The position numbers were made by a program, and so were the translations under genes. 64,000 nucleotides of DNA from positions 26,675 to 90,674 of the forward strand of contig DAHUYE010000098.1 in the NCBI GenBank assembly GCA_027315345.1, read 5' to 3'. A model generated the notes under the pieces. The model was not told where the DNA came from. It ran no database searches and worked only from the letters and a program-made list of their open reading frames with translations. The stretch is from Actinomycetota bacterium. Lineage in GTDB: Bacteria; Actinomycetota; Acidimicrobiia; Acidimicrobiales; JAJPHE01. Numbering within the stretch: position 1 is the first letter of the stretch; each line of letters begins with the position of its first letter. This document shows positions 34,801 to 42,934 of this stretch, in pieces.

Positions 34801-35018
34801 CAGACGTGGTGCATCCCGGGACGGCCGTTGGCGGTGGGCGGTCCCTCGAAGAAGACGAACTCGGGGCACCCATCCCGCTCGGACACCGAACGCTCGAAGA
34901 CGCCGTGGCTCTGCCAGCGCTCCAGGACCTCGGTCTCCAGGGCCGGGAAGTTGGGAACGGAGGGCACGGCCGGGAACCGCCCCTGGGATCCGGATCGGCC
35001 GGCTTCGGACTCGGTCAT
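31845..35018 (-). CDS. ileS: Isoleucine--tRNA ligase
   Basis: A 1057-residue class I synthetase. The HIGH-type motif is GMHH at residues 68-71 in PPTANGRPGMHHVWAR, and KMSKS is at 607-611. CPRCGTSL and similar Cys pairs lie in the editing (CP1) region, which also has TTTPWTLVSNTAVAV. The PTANGxPGxHH form and the missing C-terminal zinc finger are typical of the eukaryote-like (type 2) IleRS used by many Actinobacteria, a class known for low sensitivity to mupirocin. Start ATG follows AGGAGG, which is partly buried in a hairpin controlled by the T-box. Confidence 0.96.
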   Translation of the reverse strand: MTESEAGRSGSQGRFPAVPSVPNFPALETEVLERWQSHGVFERSVSERDGCPEFVFFEGPPTANGRPGMHHVWARAYKDMVCRFKTMQGHRVARRAGWDTHGLPVEVEVEKRLGFSGKDQIEAFGVTEFIEACRQSVYEYVSDWQTLTRRIGYWVDLDDAYWTLSPEYVDSVWWHLATIWAQGDLYEDVKVVPYCPRCGTSLSSHELGQPDVYRDTEDLTAYVRLPIEGAGPEGAEALVVWTTTPWTLVSNTAVAVSPDMTYVVADGLVMAESRVEAVLGAGAEARITRRFGGAELLGVRYRRPFELLAVPGGADGWRVVGADFVTDDEGSGLVHIAPAFGADDWRLGRAENLPTLNPVGPEGTFVDAGWLTGRAVREANADIVEHLEGEGLVVKAQPHVHAYPHCWRCGTPLINWGKPSWYVATSRHKDELLAGNETVTWRPETVKYGRFGEWLSNNVDWALSRDRYWGTPLPIWRCEEGHAVCVSSRADLGQRLGRDLSDLDPHRPAIDAIVLTCTDCGGPMHRVEPVIDAWFDSGSMPAAQWGYPHVPGSADRFRPTADYICEAVDQTRGWFYSLLAVNTVVFGTTPYRTVLCLGHIVDAEGRKMSKSLGNVIDPWTLLDSRGAEPMRWWMFHQGSPWTATRTSLELIDASTADVLMTLWNTWSFFATYASLNGFDPADPSVPPPDERPVFDRWLRSRLHATVAEVTEALEAYQPLAATNSIAALVDDLSNWYVRANRRRFWRTDPSLGNDDGLAAQSTLHEALVTVALLLAPFCPFLAERMWTELTGAAESDSVHLAAWPDADREAIDPELERSMDLTRHLVSLGRASRSQAGVKVRQPLRRALIALPPDSPPLIEAVVADELNVDEVTTADRMGELLAFELVPNFRLLGPRLGKSVKNLRPALARVDATAAAEALERGEPLRLDLDGTAVELTAEEVEIRVKAREGFAVSREGTAAVALDLTVDESLRRRGLLRDVIRQVQSLRRDRGLAMSDRIHLSLAGLDELEPEAATMAREVLAERIDFAVGAGEPADIETDDGRLARAWLSPVPPAG

Positions 35019-35245
35019 GCTGGGGGTGCCTCCTGCGCCAAATGGTCTGTCCTGGCGCAGGGACGGGACCGGGGTCCCGCGGTACCACCCTGCTTGGCCG
35101 ACCGGTTCACGGTGCGACCCACTCCGTTGAGGGCGCTGACGGGCCCCACCCGTTCCGGTCTAATGAGGCAAGCGGCTTGCTTGCCCGTTCTTCGGAAGGC
35201 TCGGGGGTGATGGCCCCGTCGCTGCCGTTGACCCGAACTCTACGG
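35019..35245 (-). promoter_or_regulatory. T-box leader of ileS (translational type)
   Basis: Reading the bottom strand, the leader contains the T-box sequence AGGGTGGTACCGCG (35091-35078), which pairs with the tRNA acceptor end. An ATC triplet (35211-35209) in the context CCATCACCCCCGAG fits the specifier codon for tRNA-Ile. Near the gene, CCTGCGCCA (35061-35053) pairs with TGGCGCAGG (35040-35032), covering part of the AGGAGG ribosome site; there is no terminator with a T run. So uncharged tRNA-Ile should free the ribosome site, as in mycobacterial ileS. A -10 like TAGAGT lies at 35242-35237. Confidence 0.85.
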
Positions 35246-35279
35246 GACAAATCCGCGCCGGCCGGGGGAATTTGGCCCG

Positions 35280-35285
35280 TACAGT
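35280..35285 (+). promoter_or_regulatory. -10 element TACAGT of a leaderless promoter
   Basis: TACAGT followed by seven bases and the GTG at 35293. Two other in-frame starts (TTG 35272, GTG 35284) lie before or inside this hexamer and would not be transcribed. Confidence 0.55.
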
Positions 35286-35292
35286 GGTCAGG

Positions 35293-35667
35293 GTGTCCGC
35301 CGACCTCTTCGACGTCTCGGGAAACGAAGACGCCCCCGCCATCGTGCTGCGGGTGGTGGCCCACCCGGGGGCCGGGCGGACCTCGGTGGTGGGCATCCAC
35401 GGGGACGCCCTCAAGGTGAGAGTGGGGGCTCCGCCCGTGGGGGGCCGGGCCAATGCCGCCCTGATCGACCTGGTGGCGGAGATCTTCGGCGTCCAGGCGG
35501 CGGCCGTCTCCCTCTCCGCGGGTGAGGCCAGCCGTACCAAGCGGGTCAGGGTCGAAGGGGTGACCGGCCCGGACGCCCGGCGCCGGCTGGATGAAGCCAT
35601 GGCCCGCTCCGGTGGTGCGGGTCCCCGGGCCCGGCGCGGCCCCGCCCCGCTCCAGCGCCGAGTCTGA
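35293..35667 (+). CDS. DUF167 (YggU) family protein
   Basis: A 124-residue protein with the full DUF167 domain: [51 protein letters not shown], with VGGRAN the family signature, then [18 protein letters not shown]. Function unknown; structures show a small alpha-beta fold. I chose GTG 35293 on the leaderless promoter spacing. A basic tail of about 25 residues follows the domain. It is divergent from ileS and its T-box. Confidence 0.85.
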   Translation: MSADLFDVSGNEDAPAIVLRVVAHPGAGRTSVVGIHGDALKVRVGAPPVGGRANAALIDLVAEIFGVQAAAVSLSAGEASRTKRVRVEGVTGPDARRRLDEAMARSGGAGPRARRGPAPLQRRV

Positions 35668-35738
35668 AGGAGCGCCCGGCCGGGCCCTGACGGCGGCGTG
35701 GTATCTTTCCCGGCCTTTGAGCAGGGGGAGCACCTCTA

Positions 35739-36734
35739 ATGGCCCGTCCCACCCGGCCCGCGACGGCCAAGTCAGCGGCATCCACATCCAAAGCGACCAA
35801 AGCCAAGGCGGGGCCCAAGCCGGCTCCGGCCAAGACCCTGGCCGCCAAAACCGTAAAGGCGACGACGGCGACCCCCTCCAGGACCACCCCTTCCAAGGCC
35901 ACATCCGAGAAGACCACTGCGGCCAAGGCCCCTGCCAAGGCGGCCGGCCCGGCCCAGTCGGCCCCGGCCAAGGCCTCCCCCAAGGCGGCCCCGCCCGCCA
36001 AGTCTTCGGCCAAGTCGACTCCGGCCAAGACCGCGCCGGCCAAGACCGCAGTGGGCAAAGCCGGCCCCGCCAAGACGGCCCCGGCCAAGACGGCCCCGGC
36101 GGCCAAGGCGCCCGCCAAGACGGCTCCGGCCAAGACGGCCCCGGCGGCCAAGACGCCTGCCAAGACGGCCGCCAAGACGGCCCCGGCCAAGTCCTCCCCC
36201 AAGGCGGCCCCGCCGGCCAAGTCTTCGGCGAAGTCGACTCCGGCCCCGGTCGCAGCCACGGCGGCCCCGGCCTCTCCTGCCCCGGCCAGGGCCCCGTCCC
36301 GGCCGCCGGCCCGGGTGGTTGCTCCGCCCGCCGTCCCCAAGCCCCGGCCCAAGCCCACCGCCGCCGACCTCAAGTTCTTCGAGGAGCAGCGGGCCCTCCT
36401 GCTCTCGGAACGGGCCGTCTACACGGCCCAGGCTGACTCCCTTCGGGCCGAGGCGGAAGCCCTGGCCCGGGACATGGAACCGGGTGACATCCAGTTCGAT
36501 GACGAAGGCGGAGAGGGCGGGACCGTCAACGTCGACCGGGAACGGGACCTGGCCTTGTCGGCTCAGGCCCGGGCCGAGGTCGAGGAGATCGACGCCGCAC
36601 TGACTCGCATCGACCAGGGTTCGTACGGTTACTGCGAGCGCTGTGGGGAACCCATTCCCCGGGCGCGGCTCAAAGCCCTCCCGCAGGCCCGCCTGGGGGT
36701 GGACTGCAAAAGCGGCGGTCTGTCGCGACGCTGA
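35739..36734 (+). CDS. TraR/DksA-type zinc-finger protein with long H1-like N-terminal tail
   Basis: A 331-residue protein in two parts. Residues 1-200 are a low-complexity tail of AKTAPAK, AAKTPAK and KSSAKST units, histone H1-like. Residues about 205-331 form a DksA/TraR-like coiled coil ([23 protein letters not shown]) and a zinc finger: Cys299 and Cys302 in [12 protein letters not shown], and Cys323, but the third expected Cys is Gly320 (ARLGVDC). With three ligands zinc binding may be weak or use another residue. Relatives bind RNA polymerase. AGGGGGAG eight bases before the ATG is a strong ribosome site. lspA follows after five bases. Confidence 0.8.
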   Translation: MARPTRPATAKSAASTSKATKAKAGPKPAPAKTLAAKTVKATTATPSRTTPSKATSEKTTAAKAPAKAAGPAQSAPAKASPKAAPPAKSSAKSTPAKTAPAKTAVGKAGPAKTAPAKTAPAAKAPAKTAPAKTAPAAKTPAKTAAKTAPAKSSPKAAPPAKSSAKSTPAPVAATAAPASPAPARAPSRPPARVVAPPAVPKPRPKPTAADLKFFEEQRALLLSERAVYTAQADSLRAEAEALARDMEPGDIQFDDEGGEGGTVNVDRERDLALSAQARAEVEEIDAALTRIDQGSYGYCERCGEPIPRARLKALPQARLGVDCKSGGLSRR

Positions 36735-36739
36735 AGGGC

Positions 36740-37201
36740 GTGTCCCGGGGCCGGGTCCTGGGTGCCCTGGCTGTGGTGGCAGCGGTGGTGGCCGCCGACC
36801 AGCTGTCCAAATCGCTGGCCCAGAGCGCCCTCGAGTCGGGCGACGTCCATATTCTTGGTCCCCTGGACCTGGAGCTGTCCTACAACCCGGGGGTGGCTTT
36901 CGGGCTGGGTCGGGGCCTGTCCCCAGCCCTGGTCGTGGCCGGGGTCATGATCGTGGTGGCCGTGCTGGCCATGACCACCTCCCTGCGCAGCCCGCCCTCG
37001 GCCGCCGCCGGTTTGGTGGCCGGCGGGGCGGTGTCCAACCTGGCCGATCGGCTCTTCCGCGGCCACGGTGGAGCCGTCATCGACTGGATCCACCTGAGCC
37101 ACTGGCCCACGTTCAACCTGGCCGACTCCTGCATCGTGGTCGGCGTCGGGCTGCTGGTGCTGAGCGGATACCGCCGTCAGGGCTCCCATGCCCCCGCCTG
37201 A
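36740..37201 (+). CDS. lspA: Lipoprotein signal peptidase
   Basis: A 153-residue polytopic aspartic protease that cleaves prolipoprotein signal peptides. Four membrane helices are visible. The catalytic aspartates are Asp103 (SNLADRLFRG) and Asp129 (FNLADS), with the conserved ADQLSKSLA near residue 19 and YNPGVAFGL at 48-56. GTG start lies five bases after the TraR/DksA-type gene; its last 14 bases overlap rluD. The lspA-rluD pair is widely conserved. Confidence 0.93.
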   Translation: MSRGRVLGALAVVAAVVAADQLSKSLAQSALESGDVHILGPLDLELSYNPGVAFGLGRGLSPALVVAGVMIVVAVLAMTTSLRSPPSAAAGLVAGGAVSNLADRLFRGHGGAVIDWIHLSHWPTFNLADSCIVVGVGLLVLSGYRRQGSHAPA

Positions 37202-38177
37202 GACGCCCGCCACCGAGTCGACCATCCGGGAAGAGGTTCCCGTCGCCCTGGACGGCCAGCGCCTGGACCGGGTTCTCTCCATGGCCACCGGCCTGGCCCG
37301 CTCCCAGGTCCATGACCTGGTGGTGGGCGGGGGCGTCACCGTCGACGGATCGGTGGAGGAGCGCCCCGGCCGCCGGCTCTCGGCCGGCCAGGTGCTGGTG
37401 GCCGCCCTGCCCGGAGCCGGCCCGGAAGGGCCCGAGGCCGACCGGGGTGTAACTGTCGATGTGGTCCATGAGGACGACTGGTTGCTGGTCGTCGATAAGG
37501 CCGCCGGCGTGGTGGTGCACCCCGGGGCCGGGTCCCGCCGCGGGACGCTGGTGAGCGGGCTCCTGGCCCGCTACCCGGAACTGGCCGGGGTGGGCCAGCC
37601 CGACCGGCCCGGGATCGTCCATCGCCTGGACAAGGGCACCTCCGGGCTCCTGCTGGTGGCCCGGACCCCGGCCGCCTACGAGGAACTGACGGCCCGACTG
37701 GCGGCTCGGCAGGTGTCGCGCCGGTATGTGGCCCTGGTCGAAGGGCTGGTGGTTTCGGACCGGGGGGTGGTGGACGCTCCGGTGGGCCGGTCCGCCCGCC
37801 AGCCGACCCGGATGGCCGTATCGGCGGCCGGCCGGGAAGCCCGCACCGCCTACACGGTCGTCCGGCGCTTCCCGCGGGCCGGGATGAGCCTGCTCCACTG
37901 CCAGCTCGAGACGGGGCGCACCCACCAGATCCGGGTTCATCTGACGTCCATCGGGCACCCGGTGGTGGGCGACCGGCAGTACCGACGTCCCCCCCGGCCC
38001 GGTTCGACGGGGCCGCCGTCCGGGGTGGTGCCGGGCCGCCCCTTCCTCCACGCCGCCGAGTTGCGACTCGAACACCCGGCCGGCACCGGGCTGCTGACGC
38101 TGCGGTCGCCCCTGCCCGCTGATCTCACCGCCTCCCTGGCCGTCCTGGAGGCTCTGGAGGCTCCCGGAGCGGATTAG
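37188..38177 (+). CDS. rluD: RluD-type pseudouridine synthase
   Basis: A 329-residue RluA-family enzyme that isomerises uridines in 23S rRNA. An N-terminal S4 domain (LDGQRLDRVLSMATGLARSQVHDLVVGGGVTVDG) is followed by the catalytic domain with GIVHRLDKGTSGLL (Asp148 nucleophile), and LHCQLETGRTHQIRVHLTSIGHPVVGD. Such S4-plus-RluA proteins are RluD-like, modifying helix 69. It overlaps lspA at its start and converges with the Rrf2 gene, sharing four bases at the stops. Confidence 0.92.
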   Translation: MPPPETPATESTIREEVPVALDGQRLDRVLSMATGLARSQVHDLVVGGGVTVDGSVEERPGRRLSAGQVLVAALPGAGPEGPEADRGVTVDVVHEDDWLLVVDKAAGVVVHPGAGSRRGTLVSGLLARYPELAGVGQPDRPGIVHRLDKGTSGLLLVARTPAAYEELTARLAARQVSRRYVALVEGLVVSDRGVVDAPVGRSARQPTRMAVSAAGREARTAYTVVRRFPRAGMSLLHCQLETGRTHQIRVHLTSIGHPVVGDRQYRRPPRPGSTGPPSGVVPGRPFLHAAELRLEHPAGTGLLTLRSPLPADLTASLAVLEALEAPGAD

Positions 38178-38614
38178 GCGGTCGGGACGGCGGCGGTGCC
38201 CCGGGCCCGGGCCACCATGTCCTGGAGGGTGAAGGAGTCGAGGTGGCTGCGCATGTGCTCACCCACGCTGGCCCACACGGACAAGAGGATGCACTGACCC
38301 TCGTGGTCACAGGCGCCATCCTCGTGGGGACGGCCGAAGTCCCCGGCCACAATCGGGCCGTCCACGGCGCTGATGATCTGGCTGAGGGTGATCTCGGCCG
38401 GCTCCCGGGCCAGTACGTAGCCCCCGCCCACACCCCGCTTGGAACGGACCAGGCCCGCTCCCTTCAGGGCCAGGAGGATCTGCTCCAGGTACGGCTGGGG
38501 CAGGCCGGTGCGGTCGGCTATGTCCCTGACCGAGGTGGGCCCGTCCGCGTCGGAGTGCAGGGCCAGGGAAAGCAGCGCCCGGCTGGCGTAATCCCCCCTG
38601 GTGGAGACCCTCAC
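38174..38614 (-). CDS. Rrf2 family transcriptional regulator
   Basis: A 146-residue winged-helix regulator. MRVSTRGDYASRALLSLALHSD is the Rrf2 N-terminus, PTSVRDIADRTGLPQPYLEQILLALKGAGLVRSKRGVGGGYVLAR the DNA-binding wing. Only two Cys are found in the sensor loop (CDHEGQC, five residues apart) instead of the three that hold an Fe-S cluster in IscR or NsrR, so any cluster must use another ligand. I chose GTG 38614, seven bases after TACCAT on the bottom strand, over ATG 38623. Target genes unknown; the divergent pafE is a candidate. Confidence 0.88.
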   Translation of the reverse strand: MRVSTRGDYASRALLSLALHSDADGPTSVRDIADRTGLPQPYLEQILLALKGAGLVRSKRGVGGGYVLAREPAEITLSQIISAVDGPIVAGDFGRPHEDGACDHEGQCILLSVWASVGEHMRSHLDSFTLQDMVARARGTAAVPTA

Positions 38615-38621
38615 CCCCACC

Positions 38622-38627
38622 ATGGTA
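38622..38627 (-). promoter_or_regulatory. -10 element TACCAT of a leaderless promoter (Rrf2 gene)
   Basis: On the bottom strand TACCAT is followed by seven bases and the GTG at 38614. An upstream ATG (38623) overlaps the hexamer and would lie outside the transcript. Confidence 0.55.
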
Positions 38628-38679
38628 CGTGACCGCCTGACCGCCCGGTGGGTCCCGGGTGGTGTGGGAGGATCGGCGC

Positions 38680-39264
38680 ATGGAACAAGGAGCCATGGCC
38701 GAACCCGCCCACGACCAGTCCGGCGCCGGCGGACCGGACGCCCCGCCGGCCATCATCGAGGTGGCCAGCCAGGCCAGCGACGACCGCTCCGACGGGGCCG
38801 CCACCCCGGGGGCGGCGGTGCCGGCTGTCCCGACCCGGACTCCGTCGGAGACGGTGGAGCAGCCCGCCAAGGTCATGCGCATGGGGTCCATGATCAAACA
38901 GCTCCTCGAGGAGGTCCGGACCGCCCCACTGGATGAGGCCAGCCGGGCTCGGCTGCGGGAGATCTACGAGACCTCCATCCGGGAGCTGAGCGAGGGCCTG
39001 TCCCCGGATCTGGTGGCCGAGTTGGAGCGGGTGGCGACGCCCTTCACCGTCGACGCCCCGAGCCAGGCCGAGCTGCGGGTGGCCCAGGCCCAGCTGGTGG
39101 GCTGGCTGGAGGGCCTCTTCCACGGCATCCAGGCCACCCTGTTCGCCCAGCAGATGGCGGCCCGAGTCCAGGCCGAGGAGGCCCAGCGCCGGGGCCTGAT
39201 GCCGCGCCCGGATGGAGAATTGGATCCCCGATTCCAGGAGCCGACCCCGGGCACGTACCTGTAG
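38680..39264 (+). CDS. Bacterial proteasome activator (PafE/Bpa)
   Basis: A 194-residue DUF2587 protein. The body (KVMRMGSMIKQLLEEVRTAPLDEASRARLREIYETSIRELSEGL, then AELRVAQAQLVGWLEGLFHGIQATLFAQQMAARVQAEE) matches mycobacterial PafE/Bpa, and the C-terminus GTYL corresponds to the GQYL motif that docks into the 20S alpha ring. PafE forms a 12-subunit ATP-independent ring that opens the proteasome. The first 60 residues are a variable, disordered tail. Start ATG 38680 or 38695 (preceded by AAGGAG). This implies the organism has a 20S proteasome, whose genes are not in the window. Confidence 0.88.
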   Translation: MEQGAMAEPAHDQSGAGGPDAPPAIIEVASQASDDRSDGAATPGAAVPAVPTRTPSETVEQPAKVMRMGSMIKQLLEEVRTAPLDEASRARLREIYETSIRELSEGLSPDLVAELERVATPFTVDAPSQAELRVAQAQLVGWLEGLFHGIQATLFAQQMAARVQAEEAQRRGLMPRPDGELDPRFQEPTPGTYL

Positions 39265-39267
39265 AAT
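39262..39267 (+). promoter_or_regulatory. -10 element TAGAAT of the dnaE promoter
   Basis: TAGAAT at 39262-39267 overlaps the pafE stop (TAG). Transcription would begin near 39274, which excludes the ATG at 39271 as start codon and supports the GTG at 39322. Confidence 0.45.
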
Positions 39268-39280
39268 CACATGTCTGTAA

Positions 39281-39305
39281 GTAATCCACAGGGCCTGTGG
39301 ATTAC
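39281..39305 (+). promoter_or_regulatory. 25-base palindrome with two inverted DnaA-box-like halves
   Basis: GTAATCCACAGG, one central base, CCTGTGGATTAC: perfect 12-base arms. Each arm contains TAATCCACA, one base off the DnaA-box consensus TTWTNCACA. It lies just downstream of the predicted dnaE transcription start. As DNA it could bind a dimer such as DnaA; as RNA it would be a tight hairpin. Confidence 0.6.
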
Positions 39306-39321
39306 GGCCGAGGGGAGGAGA

Positions 39322-42300
39322 GTGAGCGGAGGGTCCGCGTCAGGCCAGGGCTCCTTTGCCCACCTGCATCTGCACACCGAGTTCTCCATGCTCGACGGCG
39401 CCGCCCGGGTAGATCAGGTGGTGGCCGCCGCCGTTGCCGACGGCCAGCCGGCCATCGGGATAACCGACCACGGGAACATGTACGGCGTCCTGGACTTCTA
39501 CCGGGCCTGCAAGGCCGAGGGAGTCACACCGGTCATTGGCACCGAGGCCTACATGGCCGCTGACAGCCGCTTCGAGCGGCCCAGCCGGCGGGGCCGGGTG
39601 GATGACAACGGCGGAGACGGCGATGAGGGCCAGAAGCTCTACTACCACCTGACCCTGCTGGCCGAGACGACCCAGGGCTACCGGAACCTGATGAAGCTCT
39701 CCAGCGACGCCTACCTGGAGGGCTACTTCTACAAGCCTCGGGTCGACTGGGAGCTGCTGGAGCGTCACCACGACGGCATCATTGCCACCACCGGCTGTCT
39801 GGGCGGCGTGGTGCTCCAGGCTCTGCTCCGGGGCGACCGCGAGGGTGCCACCAAGCTTGCGGCCCGACTGCAGGACATCTTCGGGCGGGACAACCTCTTC
39901 GTGGAGTTGCAGGACCACGGCCTGGCCAAGCAGCAGCAGACCAATCCGGATCTGATCGAGATCGCCAGGCGCATCGGGGCGCCCCTGCTGGCCACCAACG
40001 ACAGCCACTACACCAACCGGGAGGACGCCGTCTCCCATGACGCCCTGCTGTGTGTGCAGACCGGAGCGTCCATCGATGACCCGAAACGGTTCAAGTTCGA
40101 GTCGGACGAGCACTACCTCAAGACGGCAGCCGAGATGCGGGCGTTGTTCGCCCACTGGCCCCAGGCCTGTGACAACACCCTGTGGGTGGCCGAGAGGGCC
40201 CGGGTGGAGATCGAATTCGGTAAGCCCAAGCTCCCGGAGTTCCCGGTGCCGGAGGAGTTCCGAGGGGAGACCTATGAGGAGTCCGCCGCCGCTTATCTCC
40301 GCCACCTGAGCCTGACCGGGGCGGCCCAGCGTTACGGGGACCCCATTCCCGCCGACGTGATGCAGCGCCTCGACTACGAGTTGTCGGTCATAGCCGACAT
40401 GGGCTTTTCCGCTTACTTCCTGGTCGTCGGGGATCTCATCCGCCACGCCCGTGACTCCGGTATCCGGGTCGGCCCGGGGCGGGGCTCGGCAGCCGGTTGC
40501 CTGGTCGCCTACTGCCTGCGCATCGTCGACCTCGATCCCATCCGCTACGGGCTCATCTTCGAACGGTTCCTCAACCCGGGCCGCAAGCAGATGCCCGACA
40601 TCGACATGGACTTCGATGAGCGCTTCCGGGCCGACATGATCCGCTATGCCGCTGAGCGCTACGGCTGGGACCACGTCGCTCAGATCGTCACCTTCTCCAC
40701 CATCAAGGCCCGAGCCGCCGTCCGTGACGCCGCCCGGGTCCTGGGTTACCCGTACGGGCTGGGGGACCGGATCGCCAAGGCCATGCCGCCTCTGGTGATG
40801 GGCCGGGACACCCCGCTGTGGGCCTGCCTGGAGCTGGATCCCAAGTTCGCCGACGGCTACAAGGCCGCCTCCGAACTGCGGGAGATGTACGAGGCCGATC
40901 CCGACTGCAAGAAGGTGATCGAGGTGGCCCGGGGCCTGGAAGGCCTGCGCCGCCAGGACGGGATCCACGCCGCCGCCGTCGTCATCACCGCCGAGCCGCT
41001 GGTGGAGTACCTGCCCATCCAGCGCAAGCCCGATCCGGGGGGACGGGTGGAGGACGCCCCCATCGTGACCCAATACGAGATGCACGGGGTGGAGGACCTG
41101 GGCCTGTTGAAGATGGATTTCCTGGGACTGCGCAACCTCTCGGTGATAGAGCGCAGCCTGGACCTGGTCGAGCTGTCCAGTGGCGTCCGGCCCGACATCG
41201 ACTCCATCCCGCTTGACGATGAGGCCACCTTCGCCATGTTGCGCCGGGGCGAGTCCATCGGTGTGTTCCAGCTGGAAGGCGGCCCGATGCGGGCGCTGAT
41301 GCGCTCGCTGGCGCCGACCTCCTTCGATGACGTGGCCGCCCTGGTCGCTCTCTACCGACCCGGCCCGATGGCGGCCAACATGCACAACGATTACGCCGAC
41401 AGAAAGAACGGCCGCAAGCCGATCAGCTATCTGCATCCGGACATGGCCGAGGTGCTGGGGGACACTTACGGACTGTGCATCTACCAGGAAGGGATGATGC
41501 GCCTGGCCCAGAAGTTCGCCGGCTACAGCCTGGAGGAGAGCGACAACCTCCGTAAGGCGGCCGGCAAGAAGATCCGCGAGGACATGGCCAAGGAGCGCCA
41601 GAAGTTCGTGGCCGGCTGTGAGGCCAGTGGGTACGGAGCCAAGCTGGGCACCGATCTGTTCGACATGATCGAACCTTTTGCCGATTACGCCTTCAACAAG
41701 AGCCACTCCTATGGCTATGGGCTGGTCGCCTATCAGACGGCGTGGCTAAAGGCTCATCACCCGGTTGAGTACCTGGCCGCCCTGCTGACCAGCGTAAAGG
41801 ACGATAAGGACAAGACGGCGGTCTATCTGTCCGAGTGTCGCAGCCTCGGCATCCAGGTGCTGGTGCCCGACGTCAACCTCTCGGAGTCCGATTTCGTGGC
41901 CAGGCCTCCGCTCGACGGCGCCGCCGGCCCGGGCTCGATTCCCTTCGGACTGTCGGCGGTCAGGAACGTGGGGGAGAACCTGGTGGGCATGATCGTGAGC
42001 GAGCGGGACAAGAACGGTCCCTTCGCCGATTTCTACGACTTCTGCCTGCGGGTGGATCCCATCGTGCTCAACAAGCGGGCCATCGAGTCGCTCATCAAAG
42101 CGGGCGCCTTCGACAGCTTGGGCCATCCTCGCAAGGGCTTGTGCATGGTCTTCGAACAGGTGGTGGACCGGACCCTGGCCCGCCGGCGGGAGCAGGAGAT
42201 CGGGGTCATGAGCTTGTTCGGGGCGGTGGAGGATCCGGGCGGTGCACCCGTTTTCGATGACACCCGGATCCCGGTGCCGGAGCTGGAGTTCGATAAGGCC

Positions 42301-42915
42301 GAGCGGTTGCGGGAGGAGAAGCAGATGCTCGGCCTGTACGTGAGTGACCACCCGCTCATGGGGGCCGAGGCCGCTCTGCGCCGGCACACCGACTGCACCA
42401 TCCGGGAGCTTCGGGAGGTCGGCGGGGCCCGGGAGGGGGAGATCAAGACGGTCGGCGGGGTCGTCACCGGCCTGTCCAGGCGCTACACCAAGCGGGGCGA
42501 GCTGATGGCCACCTTCACCCTGGAGGACCTGGAGTCGGCCATCGAGGTCTTCGTGTTCCCCAAGACGATGATGGAGTGGGGGGCGCTGCTGGCCGATGAC
42601 GCCGTGGTCTGCATCAAGGGCCGCCTGGACGCCCGGGAGGACGAGCCCAAGGTCATCTGCATGGAGGTGCGCCGCCCGGAGCTGGTCCTGGACGGAGGTC
42701 CGCCGCTGCGGATCGCCCTGTCCCTGTCCGGCCTGACCGACGCCAGGGTGGACCGCCTGAAGGGCCTCCTCAGCGAGCACCCGGGTGACTCCCCGGTCTT
42801 CCTCCAGCTGGGGGACAAGGTCATCCGCCTGCCCGCCGCCTTCAACGTCGACTGCGGCAACGGCCTGATGGGCGAATTGAGAGTGCTGCTGGGGGCCTCC
42901 GCGGTCATCACCTGA
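39322..42915 (+). CDS. dnaE: DNA polymerase III subunit alpha
   Basis: A 1197-residue replicative polymerase of the DnaE1 type. The PHP domain starts at HLHLHTEFSMLDGA (residues 14-27) with TDHGNMYG after it; the polymerase active site has PDIDMDFDE with Asp426, Asp428 and Asp430; the helix-hairpin-helix and OB domains follow. AEEESD-like clamp-binding peptides are not obvious. I chose GTG 39322, preceded by GAGGGGAGGAGA, over ATG 39271, because the latter would precede the transcript and would encode the palindrome. Length agrees with actinobacterial DnaE1. Confidence 0.97.
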   Translation: MSGGSASGQGSFAHLHLHTEFSMLDGAARVDQVVAAAVADGQPAIGITDHGNMYGVLDFYRACKAEGVTPVIGTEAYMAADSRFERPSRRGRVDDNGGDGDEGQKLYYHLTLLAETTQGYRNLMKLSSDAYLEGYFYKPRVDWELLERHHDGIIATTGCLGGVVLQALLRGDREGATKLAARLQDIFGRDNLFVELQDHGLAKQQQTNPDLIEIARRIGAPLLATNDSHYTNREDAVSHDALLCVQTGASIDDPKRFKFESDEHYLKTAAEMRALFAHWPQACDNTLWVAERARVEIEFGKPKLPEFPVPEEFRGETYEESAAAYLRHLSLTGAAQRYGDPIPADVMQRLDYELSVIADMGFSAYFLVVGDLIRHARDSGIRVGPGRGSAAGCLVAYCLRIVDLDPIRYGLIFERFLNPGRKQMPDIDMDFDERFRADMIRYAAERYGWDHVAQIVTFSTIKARAAVRDAARVLGYPYGLGDRIAKAMPPLVMGRDTPLWACLELDPKFADGYKAASELREMYEADPDCKKVIEVARGLEGLRRQDGIHAAAVVITAEPLVEYLPIQRKPDPGGRVEDAPIVTQYEMHGVEDLGLLKMDFLGLRNLSVIERSLDLVELSSGVRPDIDSIPLDDEATFAMLRRGESIGVFQLEGGPMRALMRSLAPTSFDDVAALVALYRPGPMAANMHNDYADRKNGRKPISYLHPDMAEVLGDTYGLCIYQEGMMRLAQKFAGYSLEESDNLRKAAGKKIREDMAKERQKFVAGCEASGYGAKLGTDLFDMIEPFADYAFNKSHSYGYGLVAYQTAWLKAHHPVEYLAALLTSVKDDKDKTAVYLSECRSLGIQVLVPDVNLSESDFVARPPLDGAAGPGSIPFGLSAVRNVGENLVGMIVSERDKNGPFADFYDFCLRVDPIVLNKRAIESLIKAGAFDSLGHPRKGLCMVFEQVVDRTLARRREQEIGVMSLFGAVEDPGGAPVFDDTRIPVPELEFDKAERLREEKQMLGLYVSDHPLMGAEAALRRHTDCTIRELREVGGAREGEIKTVGGVVTGLSRRYTKRGELMATFTLEDLESAIEVFVFPKTMMEWGALLADDAVVCIKGRLDAREDEPKVICMEVRRPELVLDGGPPLRIALSLSGLTDARVDRLKGLLSEHPGDSPVFLQLGDKVIRLPAAFNVDCGNGLMGELRVLLGASAVIT

Positions 42916-42934
42916 TGCCCCCGGAGGGCCCACG

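Noticed and set aside
39271..39321. dnaE start at ATG 39271
   Set aside because: It lies three bases after the -10 element and would encode the palindrome; GTG 39322 has a purine-rich site directly upstream.
39340..41706. A 788-codon open frame opposite dnaE
   Set aside because: Antisense to a complete polymerase gene; composition rich in Gly, Val, His and Gln from complementing GC-rich third positions.
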